From Liminaster sp017519885 (GTDB lineage: Bacteria; Bacteroidota; Bacteroidia; Bacteroidales; UBA3663), in NCBI GenBank assembly GCA_017519885.1, contig JAFWRO010000036.1:1-64000 (forward strand): a stretch of 64,000 bases of DNA. The letters are read 5' to 3'. This document shows positions 1-8,355 of this stretch, piece by piece. The stretch's first letter is position 1. Each line of letters begins with the position of its first letter. Made by a program: the position numbers and the translations under genes. The notes under the pieces were generated by a model, which was given only the letters and a program-made list of their open reading frames with translations, was not told the origin of the DNA and ran no database searches.

Positions 1-90
1 TCAAGATTTCAAAGATCGTGCCTAGGTTTACACTTTTTAAGCAGAAAAAGCATAAATGCCTATGGACTTCGGGTTAACACAATAAATTTC

Positions 91-137
91 GAAGTTGAAA
101 CCCCGCCTCAGCTGCTTCTGGGGGTGTGGGAAACTTC
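91..137 (-). terminator. possible terminator hairpin downstream of the first LruC gene
   Basis: An imperfect inverted repeat (GAAGTT at 91-96 with AACTTC at 132-137, plus an inner CCCC/GGGG pairing) lies just after the stop codon of the minus-strand gene ending at 157. There is no clear U-tract after it, so the call is weak. I see no gene in positions 1-156. Confidence 0.3.
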
Positions 138-156
138 AGTCCGTAATAATTTAGAA

Positions 157-1794
157 TTAATTTCCAGATCCAGAACTTGAGCTATTGGTGGTGTCTGTGC
201 TTGACATATCTCCTCCAATCCATTCTTTTGGGATTGACACTTCTTCATCCCTCCAATTGACAGTTTGATCTACAGCGATGATATACGGCACATCACCAGC
301 AGCGGGGAATTGTGAAGTCCAAGCACCAGTCCATTCACCAGGCCAAAGACCATCTTTGGTATTTGTTCCTTTCTCAGTGATAATTGAGGCGGAAATATTG
401 TTTTCACTGGGCACCCATCCAATAGGTTGATTTTGTTGGTCTTCAACGGTAAAATCTGGTTCCCAGCCGTTTACTTTAGTACCAGCAGGAGTTGTAGTAC
501 TAGTAGTAGCGGTACCATTCAATTGTGCCATGGTCTGATCCTCATTTGTTGGATCTGTAACTTTTCCGAATGTATAGTTACCTAAGGTAATTTGGAAAGG
601 AAGAGTACCGCAGAGATGCTTCATCGTTGCTGACTGTTCAACCGTAGTTTGATCAGATTGAATTTCGAATCGACCATTTGGGTTAGTTTTAGTTGGATGA
701 TAAAATAAATAATGCATAGTTGTTAATTGAGTTGCATCTACTACAATATCATTGAAGTCATAATCATAGGCATAAAGATCCTCGATCATATAGCGTTTGG
801 AGATTGTGGTTTTAATCACACCAGGTTCAACCGTACTTGGTTCAGGAATATTTCCTGCAATAAGGAACAAAACATCATTGAAATCCTGAAAATCTTGATG
901 GTTTTCAGTTATAATATTATTTTCTAGACAAGTGAGACAAAAGTCGTCAACTGCCAGGAGATAAGCCTCATAGCTTGGATCAACTGCTTTAATGTTAGCG
1001 GGTGTAGTAATAGGCACTAGACCAATAGTATGAGGGTCGTCAATCGAAGCTAGTTCGTCACCAATCCAACCGAATTGCGGGTTATCTTGAGTGCCACTTT
1101 GACGAGTGGAAGTATCGGTAATTTTTATATAGAAATACACAAATGAATTTGCTGGAACATCAATCCGTTCAGTTTCAGTTCTAACATAACTATAATCCAT
1201 AGTCGAAGGTGCATCGCTTACACCCCAGGTTGTACCAAGTTCTTCATAAGAGGTACCATCGTTACTTACATATACATTACCCTTAGAAAAAATTTTTGTT
1301 TTAGTAAGAGAATGATCATTTAAGTTATAAATGGCATAATATAAATCATAATCAGGCTCACTTCTACCTTGATAGACATAAGCTACTTCAAAAGAGCAAG
1401 CTTTATCAGCCATAAGAGTAAAAGCTTGTGTCTTGGATGCATTATCTTGGTGCTCTGGAAATCTATTAGTTATAAATGTCGAAAGATCAGAAGGAACTTG
1501 ATAATAATTTTTTTCGTCAGCGACTATAGTGGCGATAGATTTATAGGTATCATCATCCATTGTGGCACGGGTAAGTGCGCCATTCAACTTATACCGCTTG
1601 GCATAAGAAGAGAAATCCCATGTCTGATTAGGATTCACTTCGCCATAATTTTTTACGAAGTTATCCTCGTAAGCGTGGCGATAAGCTAACTCACTAACGT
1701 TTTCTACTTCCTCGTCATGGCAGGATGAGAAAGAGAAGATAAAGAGAAAAGTAGCAAAGGCGCTACCTCCTAAAGAAAGTAAATTTTTTTTCAT
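157..1794 (-). CDS. LruC domain (DUF4842-type) lipoprotein, copy 1
   Basis: A 545-aa exported lipoprotein of unknown function. I chose the ATG at 1794 (MKKNLLSLGG) rather than a start 17 codons upstream, because it places a typical signal peptide directly before the lipobox Cys (FSSC) followed by the acidic run HDEE. Acidic residues after the Cys are the known surface-export signal of Bacteroidetes lipoproteins, so surface exposure is inferred. The body holds two acidic motifs typical of LruC-domain proteins, DFNDVLFLIAG near residue 310 and YDYDFNDIVVD near 348, and a Thr-rich stretch (TATTSTTTPAG) near 430. The protein shares its N-terminus (CHDEEVxNVxELxYRH) and C-terminal core (LCGTLPFQI, VTDPTN) with the next gene on this strand, so the two are paralogues. 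Codon use is AT-rich compared with the rest of the window. The family assignment is fairly sure; the role (adhesin or matrix protein are possibilities) is not. Confidence 0.82.
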   Translation of the reverse strand: MKKNLLSLGGSAFATFLFIFSFSSCHDEEVENVSELAYRHAYEDNFVKNYGEVNPNQTWDFSSYAKRYKLNGALTRATMDDDTYKSIATIVADEKNYYQVPSDLSTFITNRFPEHQDNASKTQAFTLMADKACSFEVAYVYQGRSEPDYDLYYAIYNLNDHSLTKTKIFSKGNVYVSNDGTSYEELGTTWGVSDAPSTMDYSYVRTETERIDVPANSFVYFYIKITDTSTRQSGTQDNPQFGWIGDELASIDDPHTIGLVPITTPANIKAVDPSYEAYLLAVDDFCLTCLENNIITENHQDFQDFNDVLFLIAGNIPEPSTVEPGVIKTTISKRYMIEDLYAYDYDFNDIVVDATQLTTMHYLFYHPTKTNPNGRFEIQSDQTTVEQSATMKHLCGTLPFQITLGNYTFGKVTDPTNEDQTMAQLNGTATTSTTTPAGTKVNGWEPDFTVEDQQNQPIGWVPSENNISASIITEKGTNTKDGLWPGEWTGAWTSQFPAAGDVPYIIAVDQTVNWRDEEVSIPKEWIGGDMSSTDTTNSSSSGSGN

Positions 1795-1842
1795 AATTGT
1801 ACGTATATAATGATTTGTATGAAGAATCATATATTTTGGGTG

Positions 1843-1850
1843 CAAAATTA
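1843..1850 (-). promoter_or_regulatory. -7 box for LruC copy 1
   Basis: Minus strand reads TAATTTTG followed by CACCC, matching the Bacteroidetes -7 consensus TAnnTTTG, about 50 nt upstream of the ATG at 1794. No clear -33 TTTG at the usual spacing. Confidence 0.55.
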
Positions 1851-2022
1851 CACAAAAATTTCTTTCAACTTTATAACATTTTGGCCGAAAAGTTTAACGT
1901 TTTTTCGGGTGAGTTAAAATAATGCCAATAAAGATGTATATTTTAGGAAAAAATATAAAAGCAATAGGTAAATCAAATGGAAAAAGCACTCCAAAGAATG
2001 AGAATATCAGTAAAAAACGATT

Positions 2023-2503
2023 ATAGCACAATCTCAGCTTAGATTATGCTATTACTTTTCGCAATAGAACAATTTCGGCCGAGATTGTGCTATATACATT
2101 CGCGATAGAACAATTTCGGCCGAGATTGTGCTACATACATTCGCGGAAGCACAAAAATGTACGAAACTGTGCTACCGCATTCGGAGATAGAACAGAAAAG
2201 TACGAAACTGTGCTACTGCGTTCGGAGATAGAACAGAAAAGTACGAAACTGTGCTACCACGTTTGGAGATAGAACAAAAAAGTACGAAACTGTGCTACCG
2301 CATTCAGAGATAGAACAGAAAAGTACGAAACTGTGCTACCGCATTCGGAGATAGAACAGAAAAGTACGAAACTGTGCTACCGCGTTCGGAGATAGAACAG
2401 AAAAGTACGAAACTGTGCTACCGCGTTCGGAGATAGAACAGAAAAGTACGAAACTGTGCTACCGCGTTCGGAGATAGAACAGAAAAGTACGAGATTGTGC
2501 TAT
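2023..2503. repeat. 41-bp tandem array of palindromic units
   Basis: The pentamer TGCTA recurs at 2047, 2088, 2129, 2170, 2211, 2252, 2293, 2334, 2375, 2416, 2457 and 2498, an exact 41-bp period across 12 occurrences. The first complete units (2065-2092 and 2106-2133) are 28-nt near-perfect palindromes (24 of 28 positions) running TAGAACA to TGTGCTA and centred on CGGCCG, separated by 13 nt. Later units keep the outer arms (TAGAACAG, CTGTGCTA) but have a GTAC centre. The array opens with a hairpin (2023-2034 against 2041-2052), and the last unit returns to the GAGATTGTGCTAT ending of the first ones. 41 is not a multiple of 3 and no conserved protein reading frame follows. It fills most of the 790-bp gap between the two LruC genes; in the remainder (1851-2020 and 2504-2566) I see nothing else. 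Confidence 0.93.
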
Positions 2504-2566
2504 TTACGCAAATTATAACAAAACTTGAAAAAAACAATAAAGTTGATAAAAGCAGAAAAATAAAAC

Positions 2567-2600
2567 CAAACACTTGGGGAGAAAATTATCCAAGTGTTTG
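2567..2600 (-). terminator. intrinsic terminator of LruC copy 2
   Basis: Stem CAAACACTTGG (2567-2577) with CCAAGTGTTTG (2590-2600), 12-nt loop. On the minus strand it is followed by GTTTTATTTTT, a good U-tract, about 35 nt after the stop codon at 2636. Confidence 0.82.
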
Positions 2601-2635
2601 TCATATATTAAATACTAAGATTAATCTACAAAAAT

Positions 2636-4285
2636 TTATTCTTTCGACATATCACCTTGGTGTTGGTTAAAGTCAGGAATAATTTCAGCGATATTCTGGA
2701 ATTCTTTAGTCCACTTCTGATCCTGATCTACAGCAATGATATAAGGAACTTCACCAGCAGCTGGGAATTCAGACTTCCAAACACCTGATTGAGAACCACC
2801 ATCTGCGGAGGCAGAAGGATCAGTGCCCTTGGTCCATATATAAGCAGAAATATTATTAGTAGCTGGAATCCAAGGATTCTTCGGTTCATCAATAGCATTG
2901 AATTTTACAGTAAATTCAGGATTAATTCCTGTCGCAGCACCTAAAGGCGTAGTAGTACTCGTTGTAGATGTTCCTTCCAATTGAGCCTTTGTTTGAGCCA
3001 TATTAGTCGGATCAGTAACTTGATAAAATATATAATCACCAATTCCTATTTGGAATGGCAGTGTGCCACAGAGCCATTGAATAGTTGCCTCTTGAGTTAT
3101 TACAGGAGGAATTACATTTCCTTCTTCATCTGTTTTAGGCACAAGTGTCGGTTTTGTAGGATCATGACCAACATCATCTGTTCCTCCATTAACAATCTCA
3201 AATGTTTGTTTTGTTAACTGAGTCAAATCAACAACGATATCATTAAAGTCATAATCATATCCAAAAAGATCTTCAATCAAATAACGTTTGCGAACATATA
3301 CAGAGCTTTCTGTTTCATCGCGAACGACATTGGGAGTAAATCCACACATGAGGAATACAATATCATTATAATCCATATCGCTATGTTGTTGTGATGGATT
3401 TGAGTAATCACAACCTAAAACCATAGTAGAATAACCTCCATGTTCATCTTCCAATGAGTAATTAGAATTATTATAGATGAATTCTTGAGGGACATCAATT
3501 ACTACAATCTGTGGAGGATCAGAAAGGGAAGTTTGACGTTCATGTAGTGCACAAGCATTATTCTGTGGATGAGTTATATAAAGATAAAAATAAACAAGAG
3601 TATTAGGCTTGGTTACTCCATAATCTGCGAAATCAACCCAAAATGGTTCAGCGCGTACACCTTTCTCATGCAAAGTTCCGCCAGTTCCACCACCTTCTCC
3701 AATCGAAAGCTCATTCCAAGAAGTACCATTATCAGTTGTCCAAAGGCCAGTATCATCAGCTGACCATAAACGATAATTTTTTTCAGTACCATTATCTTGA
3801 ACTACACACATATAAAAATCAAATCTCACACCAGTAGTTTGCCCCATATATACAGGTACCATTTGAACAATATCATCGGGATCTGCAGAAAATACAAAAG
3901 GATGAACATATTCGCCAGGTATTACAGGTTTATTTCCACCACCACCATTTCCTTGATGTTCAAGAGCAACAGACTGCATCCATTTATGCATATCATCACT
4001 AACATAATAATAATCTCCATCAAGTTTAAGAAAAGATTCAGGGACAGCAATTCCTGCCCTAGTTGGCGTTTCACGAAAATGCTCTTTTTGAGCATACCGA
4101 GAGAAGTCCCAAGACTGATTGGGACTGATCTCACCAAAGGTTTTTACGAAGTTGTATTCGTAACCGTGACGATACGAAAGTTCTTCGACGTTGGCTACTT
4201 CTTCGTCATGGCAGGAGGTAACAATACTTGCTACGAAAAACGCTGACACGACTGCTAAAGATTTGCGTGTGAAAAAAGATTTCAT
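2636..4285 (-). CDS. LruC domain (DUF4842-type) lipoprotein, copy 2
   Basis: A 549-aa exported lipoprotein, paralogue of the gene at 157-1794. The signal peptide MKSFFTRKSLAVVSAFF ends in the lipobox VTSC at residue 25, followed by HDEE, again an acidic surface-export type signal. The shared block after the Cys reads YRHGYEYNFVKTFGE then PNQSWDFSRYA. Two acidic motifs typical of LruC domains are present, MDYNDIVFLMCG near residue 306 and YDYDFNDIVVD near 345. The C-terminal core LCGTLPFQI, VTDPTN and TSTTTP matches copy 1. A Gly-rich segment (HQGNGGGGNK near residue 110) has no counterpart in copy 1. The gene ends in its own terminator, and the 41-bp tandem array separates it from copy 1. Function unknown; a cell-surface structural or adhesive role is only an inference. 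Confidence 0.83.
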   Translation of the reverse strand: MKSFFTRKSLAVVSAFFVASIVTSCHDEEVANVEELSYRHGYEYNFVKTFGEISPNQSWDFSRYAQKEHFRETPTRAGIAVPESFLKLDGDYYYVSDDMHKWMQSVALEHQGNGGGGNKPVIPGEYVHPFVFSADPDDIVQMVPVYMGQTTGVRFDFYMCVVQDNGTEKNYRLWSADDTGLWTTDNGTSWNELSIGEGGGTGGTLHEKGVRAEPFWVDFADYGVTKPNTLVYFYLYITHPQNNACALHERQTSLSDPPQIVVIDVPQEFIYNNSNYSLEDEHGGYSTMVLGCDYSNPSQQHSDMDYNDIVFLMCGFTPNVVRDETESSVYVRKRYLIEDLFGYDYDFNDIVVDLTQLTKQTFEIVNGGTDDVGHDPTKPTLVPKTDEEGNVIPPVITQEATIQWLCGTLPFQIGIGDYIFYQVTDPTNMAQTKAQLEGTSTTSTTTPLGAATGINPEFTVKFNAIDEPKNPWIPATNNISAYIWTKGTDPSASADGGSQSGVWKSEFPAAGEVPYIIAVDQDQKWTKEFQNIAEIIPDFNQHQGDMSKE

Positions 4286-4492
4286 AAGAAAATAGTTTAA
4301 GAATAAAAATAAAAATATAATTTAGAAGCAATCTTAAACGATGTAAATTCAGCTAATTACAAGTGCAATATTACGGAAAAATTGTCAAATAATCAATAAA
4401 TATTGATTAATAAAATGAATAATTATAAAAATACACTTATAATAGACTTATTGTAATGTCAATCTAACAAATAATACCTCATAAAAACAACA

Positions 4493-4518
4493 AAAGGATG
4501 AAATAGCATTCATCCTTT
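4493..4518 (-). terminator. terminator overlapping the tcdA stop codon
   Basis: Stem AAAGGATGAA (4493-4502) with TTCATCCTTT (4509-4518), 6-nt loop, then on the minus strand TTTTGTTGTTTTT. The tcdA stop codon (4510-4512) lies within the stem. The remaining spacer up to 4285 holds only AT-rich sequence and a poor -7-like TAATATTG at 4366-4373 (minus) for LruC copy 2. Confidence 0.8.
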
Positions 4519-5292
4519 CGAGCAGATAGATTGTATAACCAACCCTGCTAGAGACATACCAAAGATGCCAGTAACATGACTCAATGAACCATTGATTTGA
4601 GCCTTCCGTGCATTCCAATCAATACTTCCATCATGGAATTCTAAGTTGGTTGGTTTCTCAGTCTGAATCTTATTGGTCATAGGTGTTTCCTCGCTATAGA
4701 CACAGAGAAATTTGCGGCCCGGAAAAGTCTTTAGCTTCTTGTACTTATTGCGCAAAGCACGAGCCAAGGCATCTCCTTTGATTTTCCAAAACTCAGTAGC
4801 TCGAACCTTGAACGGATCGATACGAAGTGCTGCTCCCATCGACGAAAAGAACTGAATATGTTTGGGAAGACTCGTTGCATGAAGAATGAGTTGTGCCTTC
4901 TCGGTTAACGAATCGATGGCATCAATGATATAGTCGAAGTTTTCGAGATGAAACGACTCTGCTGTCGAAGCATCATAAACCATTTGCAAGGCTTTGATTT
5001 CTGCATTTGGATTAATTTCAAGCAGTCGTTCACGCAAAACATCAACTTTTACTTGTCCAATCGTCTTCGAAGTAGCCATCAATTGACGATTGCAGTTGCT
5101 GATGCTGACACGATCAGAATCGACAATAGTAAGATGACTAATACCACTACGAACCAAACTTTCGGCACACCACGAGCCTACGCCTCCTACTCCAAACAAA
5201 ATGACACGAGCCTCGGCAATGCGCTGCATTGCCGAGGTTCCAAGTAGAAGCTCCGAACGTTGGAGCATATCGTGTTCAAAAACCGAATTCAT
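4510..5292 (-). CDS. tcdA: tRNA threonylcarbamoyladenosine dehydratase
   Basis: A 260-aa cytosolic E1-like enzyme that cyclises the t6A37 modification of tRNA to ct6A in an ATP-dependent dehydration. The adenylation-domain nucleotide-binding motif GVGGVGSWCAESL lies at about residues 34-46, followed by TIVDSDRVSISNCNRQ, the ThiF/MoeB-type Asp-Arg-Gln/Asn signature. The motif DAIDSLTEKAQLI near residue 123 and FSSMGAALRIDP near 148 fit TcdA/CsdL closely. Length is near that of the family. Its ATG overlaps the last base of the upstream EF-hand gene's TGA (TGATG), so the two are probably translationally coupled. It is the last gene of the hisG-to-tcdA run. Confidence 0.94.
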   Translation of the reverse strand: MNSVFEHDMLQRSELLLGTSAMQRIAEARVILFGVGGVGSWCAESLVRSGISHLTIVDSDRVSISNCNRQLMATSKTIGQVKVDVLRERLLEINPNAEIKALQMVYDASTAESFHLENFDYIIDAIDSLTEKAQLILHATSLPKHIQFFSSMGAALRIDPFKVRATEFWKIKGDALARALRNKYKKLKTFPGRKFLCVYSEETPMTNKIQTEKPTNLEFHDGSIDWNARKAQINGSLSHVTGIFGMSLAGLVIQSICSKG

Positions 5293-7250
5293 CAGTTCAC
5301 ATTAGCAGGAGCAGATGAACCTGTGCAAAGTTCCTTACAATATGCCAGCCAGTCAAAACCAAGCGCATTGCAGATAAGGTATGCAACGATGAGGATGAGC
5401 AACAGGATGAGGAAGAAGTTGCGAATGCGATGGGTCTTCTCTGGATATGGATCCTTCACGTCAAACTTGACTGGGAAGTTGACAGCCTGGGTCAGTACAT
5501 TGCCGAATGGGATGTTGATCTTGGCAGCAGCATTGACAGCCCAACCCTGTGCATTAAGTATTGGAGCAAGGTTACGCTTGCGAAGCTTGAGCCATGCAAT
5601 GAACATCGACGGACCTGAAATGATGAGGAAGATAGCCAGAATGACAAGAATCAACTGCCACAAGCTGAGCTTAACCAAACCACTGAAGATAGCAACAACG
5701 CAAGAGCCCAACATACCAAGACCTAAGCCGATAGCAGCAAAGACACCAGAGAACTTGGCGATGTCGAAGCTTCCAGCAGTCTTTCCAGCCTCCTTGGCAG
5801 CAGCAGCATTGGTGAGATCCGCACTCTTTACTTCAGCTGTCTTCGAATTGAACTTAGCGGTAGCATCAGACATCACAGCACTTTCTTTCTCAGCAGCGAA
5901 CTTGTTGATTTGCTCGCTCACGAAGTTCGCAAACTTACGATATGGACTCCAAGCAGCCTGTTTGATAGAGATAGGATTGTCGATAATGTTGACAATCTTG
6001 GCATCATAATCCACACCATAGACGTCATAGAAGATGCAGTTCTTGCCAACGAAGAGATCACCAACTTCGCCTACAGTAACGGCAGCAATAATCTTCATGG
6101 TCTTGCCAGTCGATTTGCTGACGCAGTCGCAAGTGAGCAGATACATACCACTCTTTGCAGCCTGAGCAGCCATAGCAGCAGCATCGGTTACACGTACGCA
6201 AAGGTCGCAGGTGCGCTGGTCAACAACAAGTGTACCAACCTGGAAGATGGCCCACTTCTTTGTGTTGTAGAGGTCCTGCAAAGTGATGTAGTTGCGAAGC
6301 AGAGTGAAGAAATCACGAGTCAAGTGCAACAGCTTGTCAACCGACTGCTTGGCAGCCTGTTCCTCATCGACGGTGATGTCAGCCTCGGTGATGGAGATGC
6401 TCTTCTGATACTCTTCGAATGCCTTGAGCTTGGCACCAATCTCATTCCAATCAGCTTCGGTAAGAACCTTAGCCTTCGGATCGAGAGCAGCCTTGACAGT
6501 AGCGAACTGAGCAGCCCATGCTGGGTTGATAGGCTCGCTGAGATCGATAGCCTCTACACCTTCCTTAATGCGAGCGATAGGATAAGATGCAATCTCGGCA
6601 AGTTTGTCGGTCAAGTTGGCAGGAGAAATTCCTTCGATGCTTGCAACCTGAACGTCGAGAGCAGCTGTGCTTTCCTTCGAATACTTGGTGAGCTTGCCGC
6701 GCAGGAAGAAGTCCTTCACCTTGGCATCGAGAGCCTTATAAGCGGCATCAATGTCGGCAGTCTTGTCGCCGTAAGGAGCAGCAACCTCGGCCTCTTTCTT
6801 GGCAGCTTCGAGAGCAGCTTCGAACTTGGCTTTGCGATAAGCATCGAGACAGCCCTTGCTGTCGGCCAATGAAATTTCGGCAGTTTCTTTTCCAAGCTGG
6901 CTGAGGATATCGGCGGCAACATCATAGATTTTCTTACCTTCCTCATCCTCCTGATTGATAGCGCTAAGGGGCAGGACATCCTTACCCTCAACAACAGGTT
7001 GAAGATCCTTCAGCACCTTGCAGAGCCACTGGGAAACGCCAATCACTTCATCGACACGTATCTGACCATCACCATTGGTGTCCATATACGCGAGCGACTG
7101 CTCATCAATCTCAAGACCCTTCACTGGACAAGACAGAACGGTCCACATCTTCTTGTCAAGTTCGCCGAGGTGCTTGATGTCTTCGGCCGAACTGATGTAC
7201 ACGCGGGTGACACCACCGATGCGTGCAAACTTCCATTTGTAATCAGACAT
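5292..7250 (-). CDS. EF-hand membrane protein of unknown function
   Basis: A 652-aa protein with no recognised enzymatic domain. A canonical EF-hand calcium loop (DTNGDGQIRVDE, residues 57-68) sits near the N-terminus, with Asp, Asn, Asp and Glu at the coordinating places. A long Ala/Lys/Glu-rich central part (about 110-470) is probably helical. Three hydrophobic segments follow: about 500-522 (IGLGLGMLGSCVVAIFSGL), 530-555 (LILVILAIFLIISG) and 615-640 (FFLILLLILIVAYLI). There is no signal peptide, so most of the protein is probably cytoplasmic and C-terminally anchored. It contains several Cys pairs (CDLC near 357, CDC near 382). It lies 48 nt after hisC across an AT-rich spacer and overlaps tcdA by one base. 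I recognise it only as a Bacteroidales hypothetical family. Confidence 0.8.
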   Translation of the reverse strand: MSDYKWKFARIGGVTRVYISSAEDIKHLGELDKKMWTVLSCPVKGLEIDEQSLAYMDTNGDGQIRVDEVIGVSQWLCKVLKDLQPVVEGKDVLPLSAINQEDEEGKKIYDVAADILSQLGKETAEISLADSKGCLDAYRKAKFEAALEAAKKEAEVAAPYGDKTADIDAAYKALDAKVKDFFLRGKLTKYSKESTAALDVQVASIEGISPANLTDKLAEIASYPIARIKEGVEAIDLSEPINPAWAAQFATVKAALDPKAKVLTEADWNEIGAKLKAFEEYQKSISITEADITVDEEQAAKQSVDKLLHLTRDFFTLLRNYITLQDLYNTKKWAIFQVGTLVVDQRTCDLCVRVTDAAAMAAQAAKSGMYLLTCDCVSKSTGKTMKIIAAVTVGEVGDLFVGKNCIFYDVYGVDYDAKIVNIIDNPISIKQAAWSPYRKFANFVSEQINKFAAEKESAVMSDATAKFNSKTAEVKSADLTNAAAAKEAGKTAGSFDIAKFSGVFAAIGLGLGMLGSCVVAIFSGLVKLSLWQLILVILAIFLIISGPSMFIAWLKLRKRNLAPILNAQGWAVNAAAKINIPFGNVLTQAVNFPVKFDVKDPYPEKTHRIRNFFLILLLILIVAYLICNALGFDWLAYCKELCTGSSAPANVN

Positions 7251-7298
7251 GTTTTTTTGAATTAATAATTAATAATTAAAAATTAACAATTAATTAAA

Positions 7299-8354
7299 TT
7301 AGATTGTTTTTAAGGTTTCGTATAATGTTGAATTCTCTTCCGGTGTACCCACAGTAATGCGAAGGCAACCTTGACAGAGATGAACACGTGTACGATTACG
7401 AACTATTATTCCTTTGTTTTGTAAATAATGATATACATGATCGGCCGATTGAGCAGCATCCATTCCGTTGAGCTTAATGCGTACCAAAAGGAAATTGGCA
7501 TCACTTGGATAGATATGCTCAACGATAGGAAGCGAACCAAGCAGGATACGCAGAATCTCTCGTCCACTAAGTATCTCCTCGACATGACGATCGTGCACAG
7601 GAGGTTGGCTCAAGGCTCGGATAGCTGCCTGCTGAGTCAGCACATTGATATTATATGGATATTTCACTCGATTGAAATACATGATAATTTCAGGGCTGGC
7701 GTATGCAATACCACAGCGGATGGCTGCTTGTCCCCATGCTTTGCTGAACGTCTGGAGAACGACGAGGTTGTCGTATTTATCCAAAAGAGACAGCATCGTG
7801 CCTTTGTCGGAAAAATCAATATAGGCTTCATCAACGACAACGACAAGATTGTTGTAACAACGAACCAGGTCCTCAAGTTCGGTTAGCGAGAAGGCATTAC
7901 CCGAAGGATTGTTGGGCGAACAGATCCAAAGTACCTTAGTCTTGTCGTCTACCTTCGAGGAAATAGTCGGTAGGTCAAGTTGGAAATCGTCAGTAAGACT
8001 AGCCGAGCGATATTCAACGTCGTTCACATCAGCACAAACCTTGTACATGCCGTATGATGGAGCAATGGCTACGACATTGTCGATACGAGGTTCACAAAAG
8101 ATACGATATACAAGGTCGATGGCTTCATCGCTGCCATTTCCGAGGAAGATCTGCTCCTCGCGTACCTTCTTAAGTTGCGCCAGTAGAACCTTGACCTCGT
8201 GCTGCAACGGGTCGGGATAACGATTGACACCATTCTCGTAAGGTGACTCGTTGGCATCGATGAATACACTCGCTTCTCCCTTGAACTCGTCGCGAGCACA
8301 AGAGTAAGGCGCCAATGCCAGGATGTTCTTACGAATTACTTTTGTCAGATCCAT
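7299..8354 (-). CDS. hisC: histidinol-phosphate aminotransferase
   Basis: A 351-aa fold-type I PLP enzyme that converts imidazole-acetol phosphate plus glutamate to histidinol phosphate. Visible landmarks are the N-terminal DANESPYENG, the cofactor-contacting ICSPNNPSGN near residue 145, VVDEAYIDF near 170, the PLP lysine motif FSKAWGQAAIRCG near 204, and the C-terminal phosphate-binding Arg in LRITVGTPEEN. It starts one nucleotide after the stop of hisD, so it is in the same transcript. In many Bacteroidetes hisB follows; here the next gene is the EF-hand protein instead. Length and motifs are complete. Confidence 0.96.
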   Translation of the reverse strand: MDLTKVIRKNILALAPYSCARDEFKGEASVFIDANESPYENGVNRYPDPLQHEVKVLLAQLKKVREEQIFLGNGSDEAIDLVYRIFCEPRIDNVVAIAPSYGMYKVCADVNDVEYRSASLTDDFQLDLPTISSKVDDKTKVLWICSPNNPSGNAFSLTELEDLVRCYNNLVVVVDEAYIDFSDKGTMLSLLDKYDNLVVLQTFSKAWGQAAIRCGIAYASPEIIMYFNRVKYPYNINVLTQQAAIRALSQPPVHDRHVEEILSGREILRILLGSLPIVEHIYPSDANFLLVRIKLNGMDAAQSADHVYHYLQNKGIIVRNRTRVHLCQGCLRITVGTPEENSTLYETLKTI

Positions 8355-8355
8355 A

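Noticed and set aside
2087..2272. A 61-codon plus-strand ORF inside the tandem array
   Set aside because: It runs through 41-bp repeats, which do not keep a frame, and has no coding character.
2023..2503. The 41-bp array as a CRISPR array
   Set aside because: The whole 41-bp period repeats with no unique spacers between units, and the 13-nt intervals are themselves similar. No cas1/cas2 or effector genes are nearby.
5910..6872. 320-codon plus-strand ORF opposite the EF-hand gene
   Set aside because: It mirrors the Ala/Lys/Glu-rich coding sequence on the other strand and shows no motif; the EF-hand protein has membrane helices, an EF loop and operon linkage.
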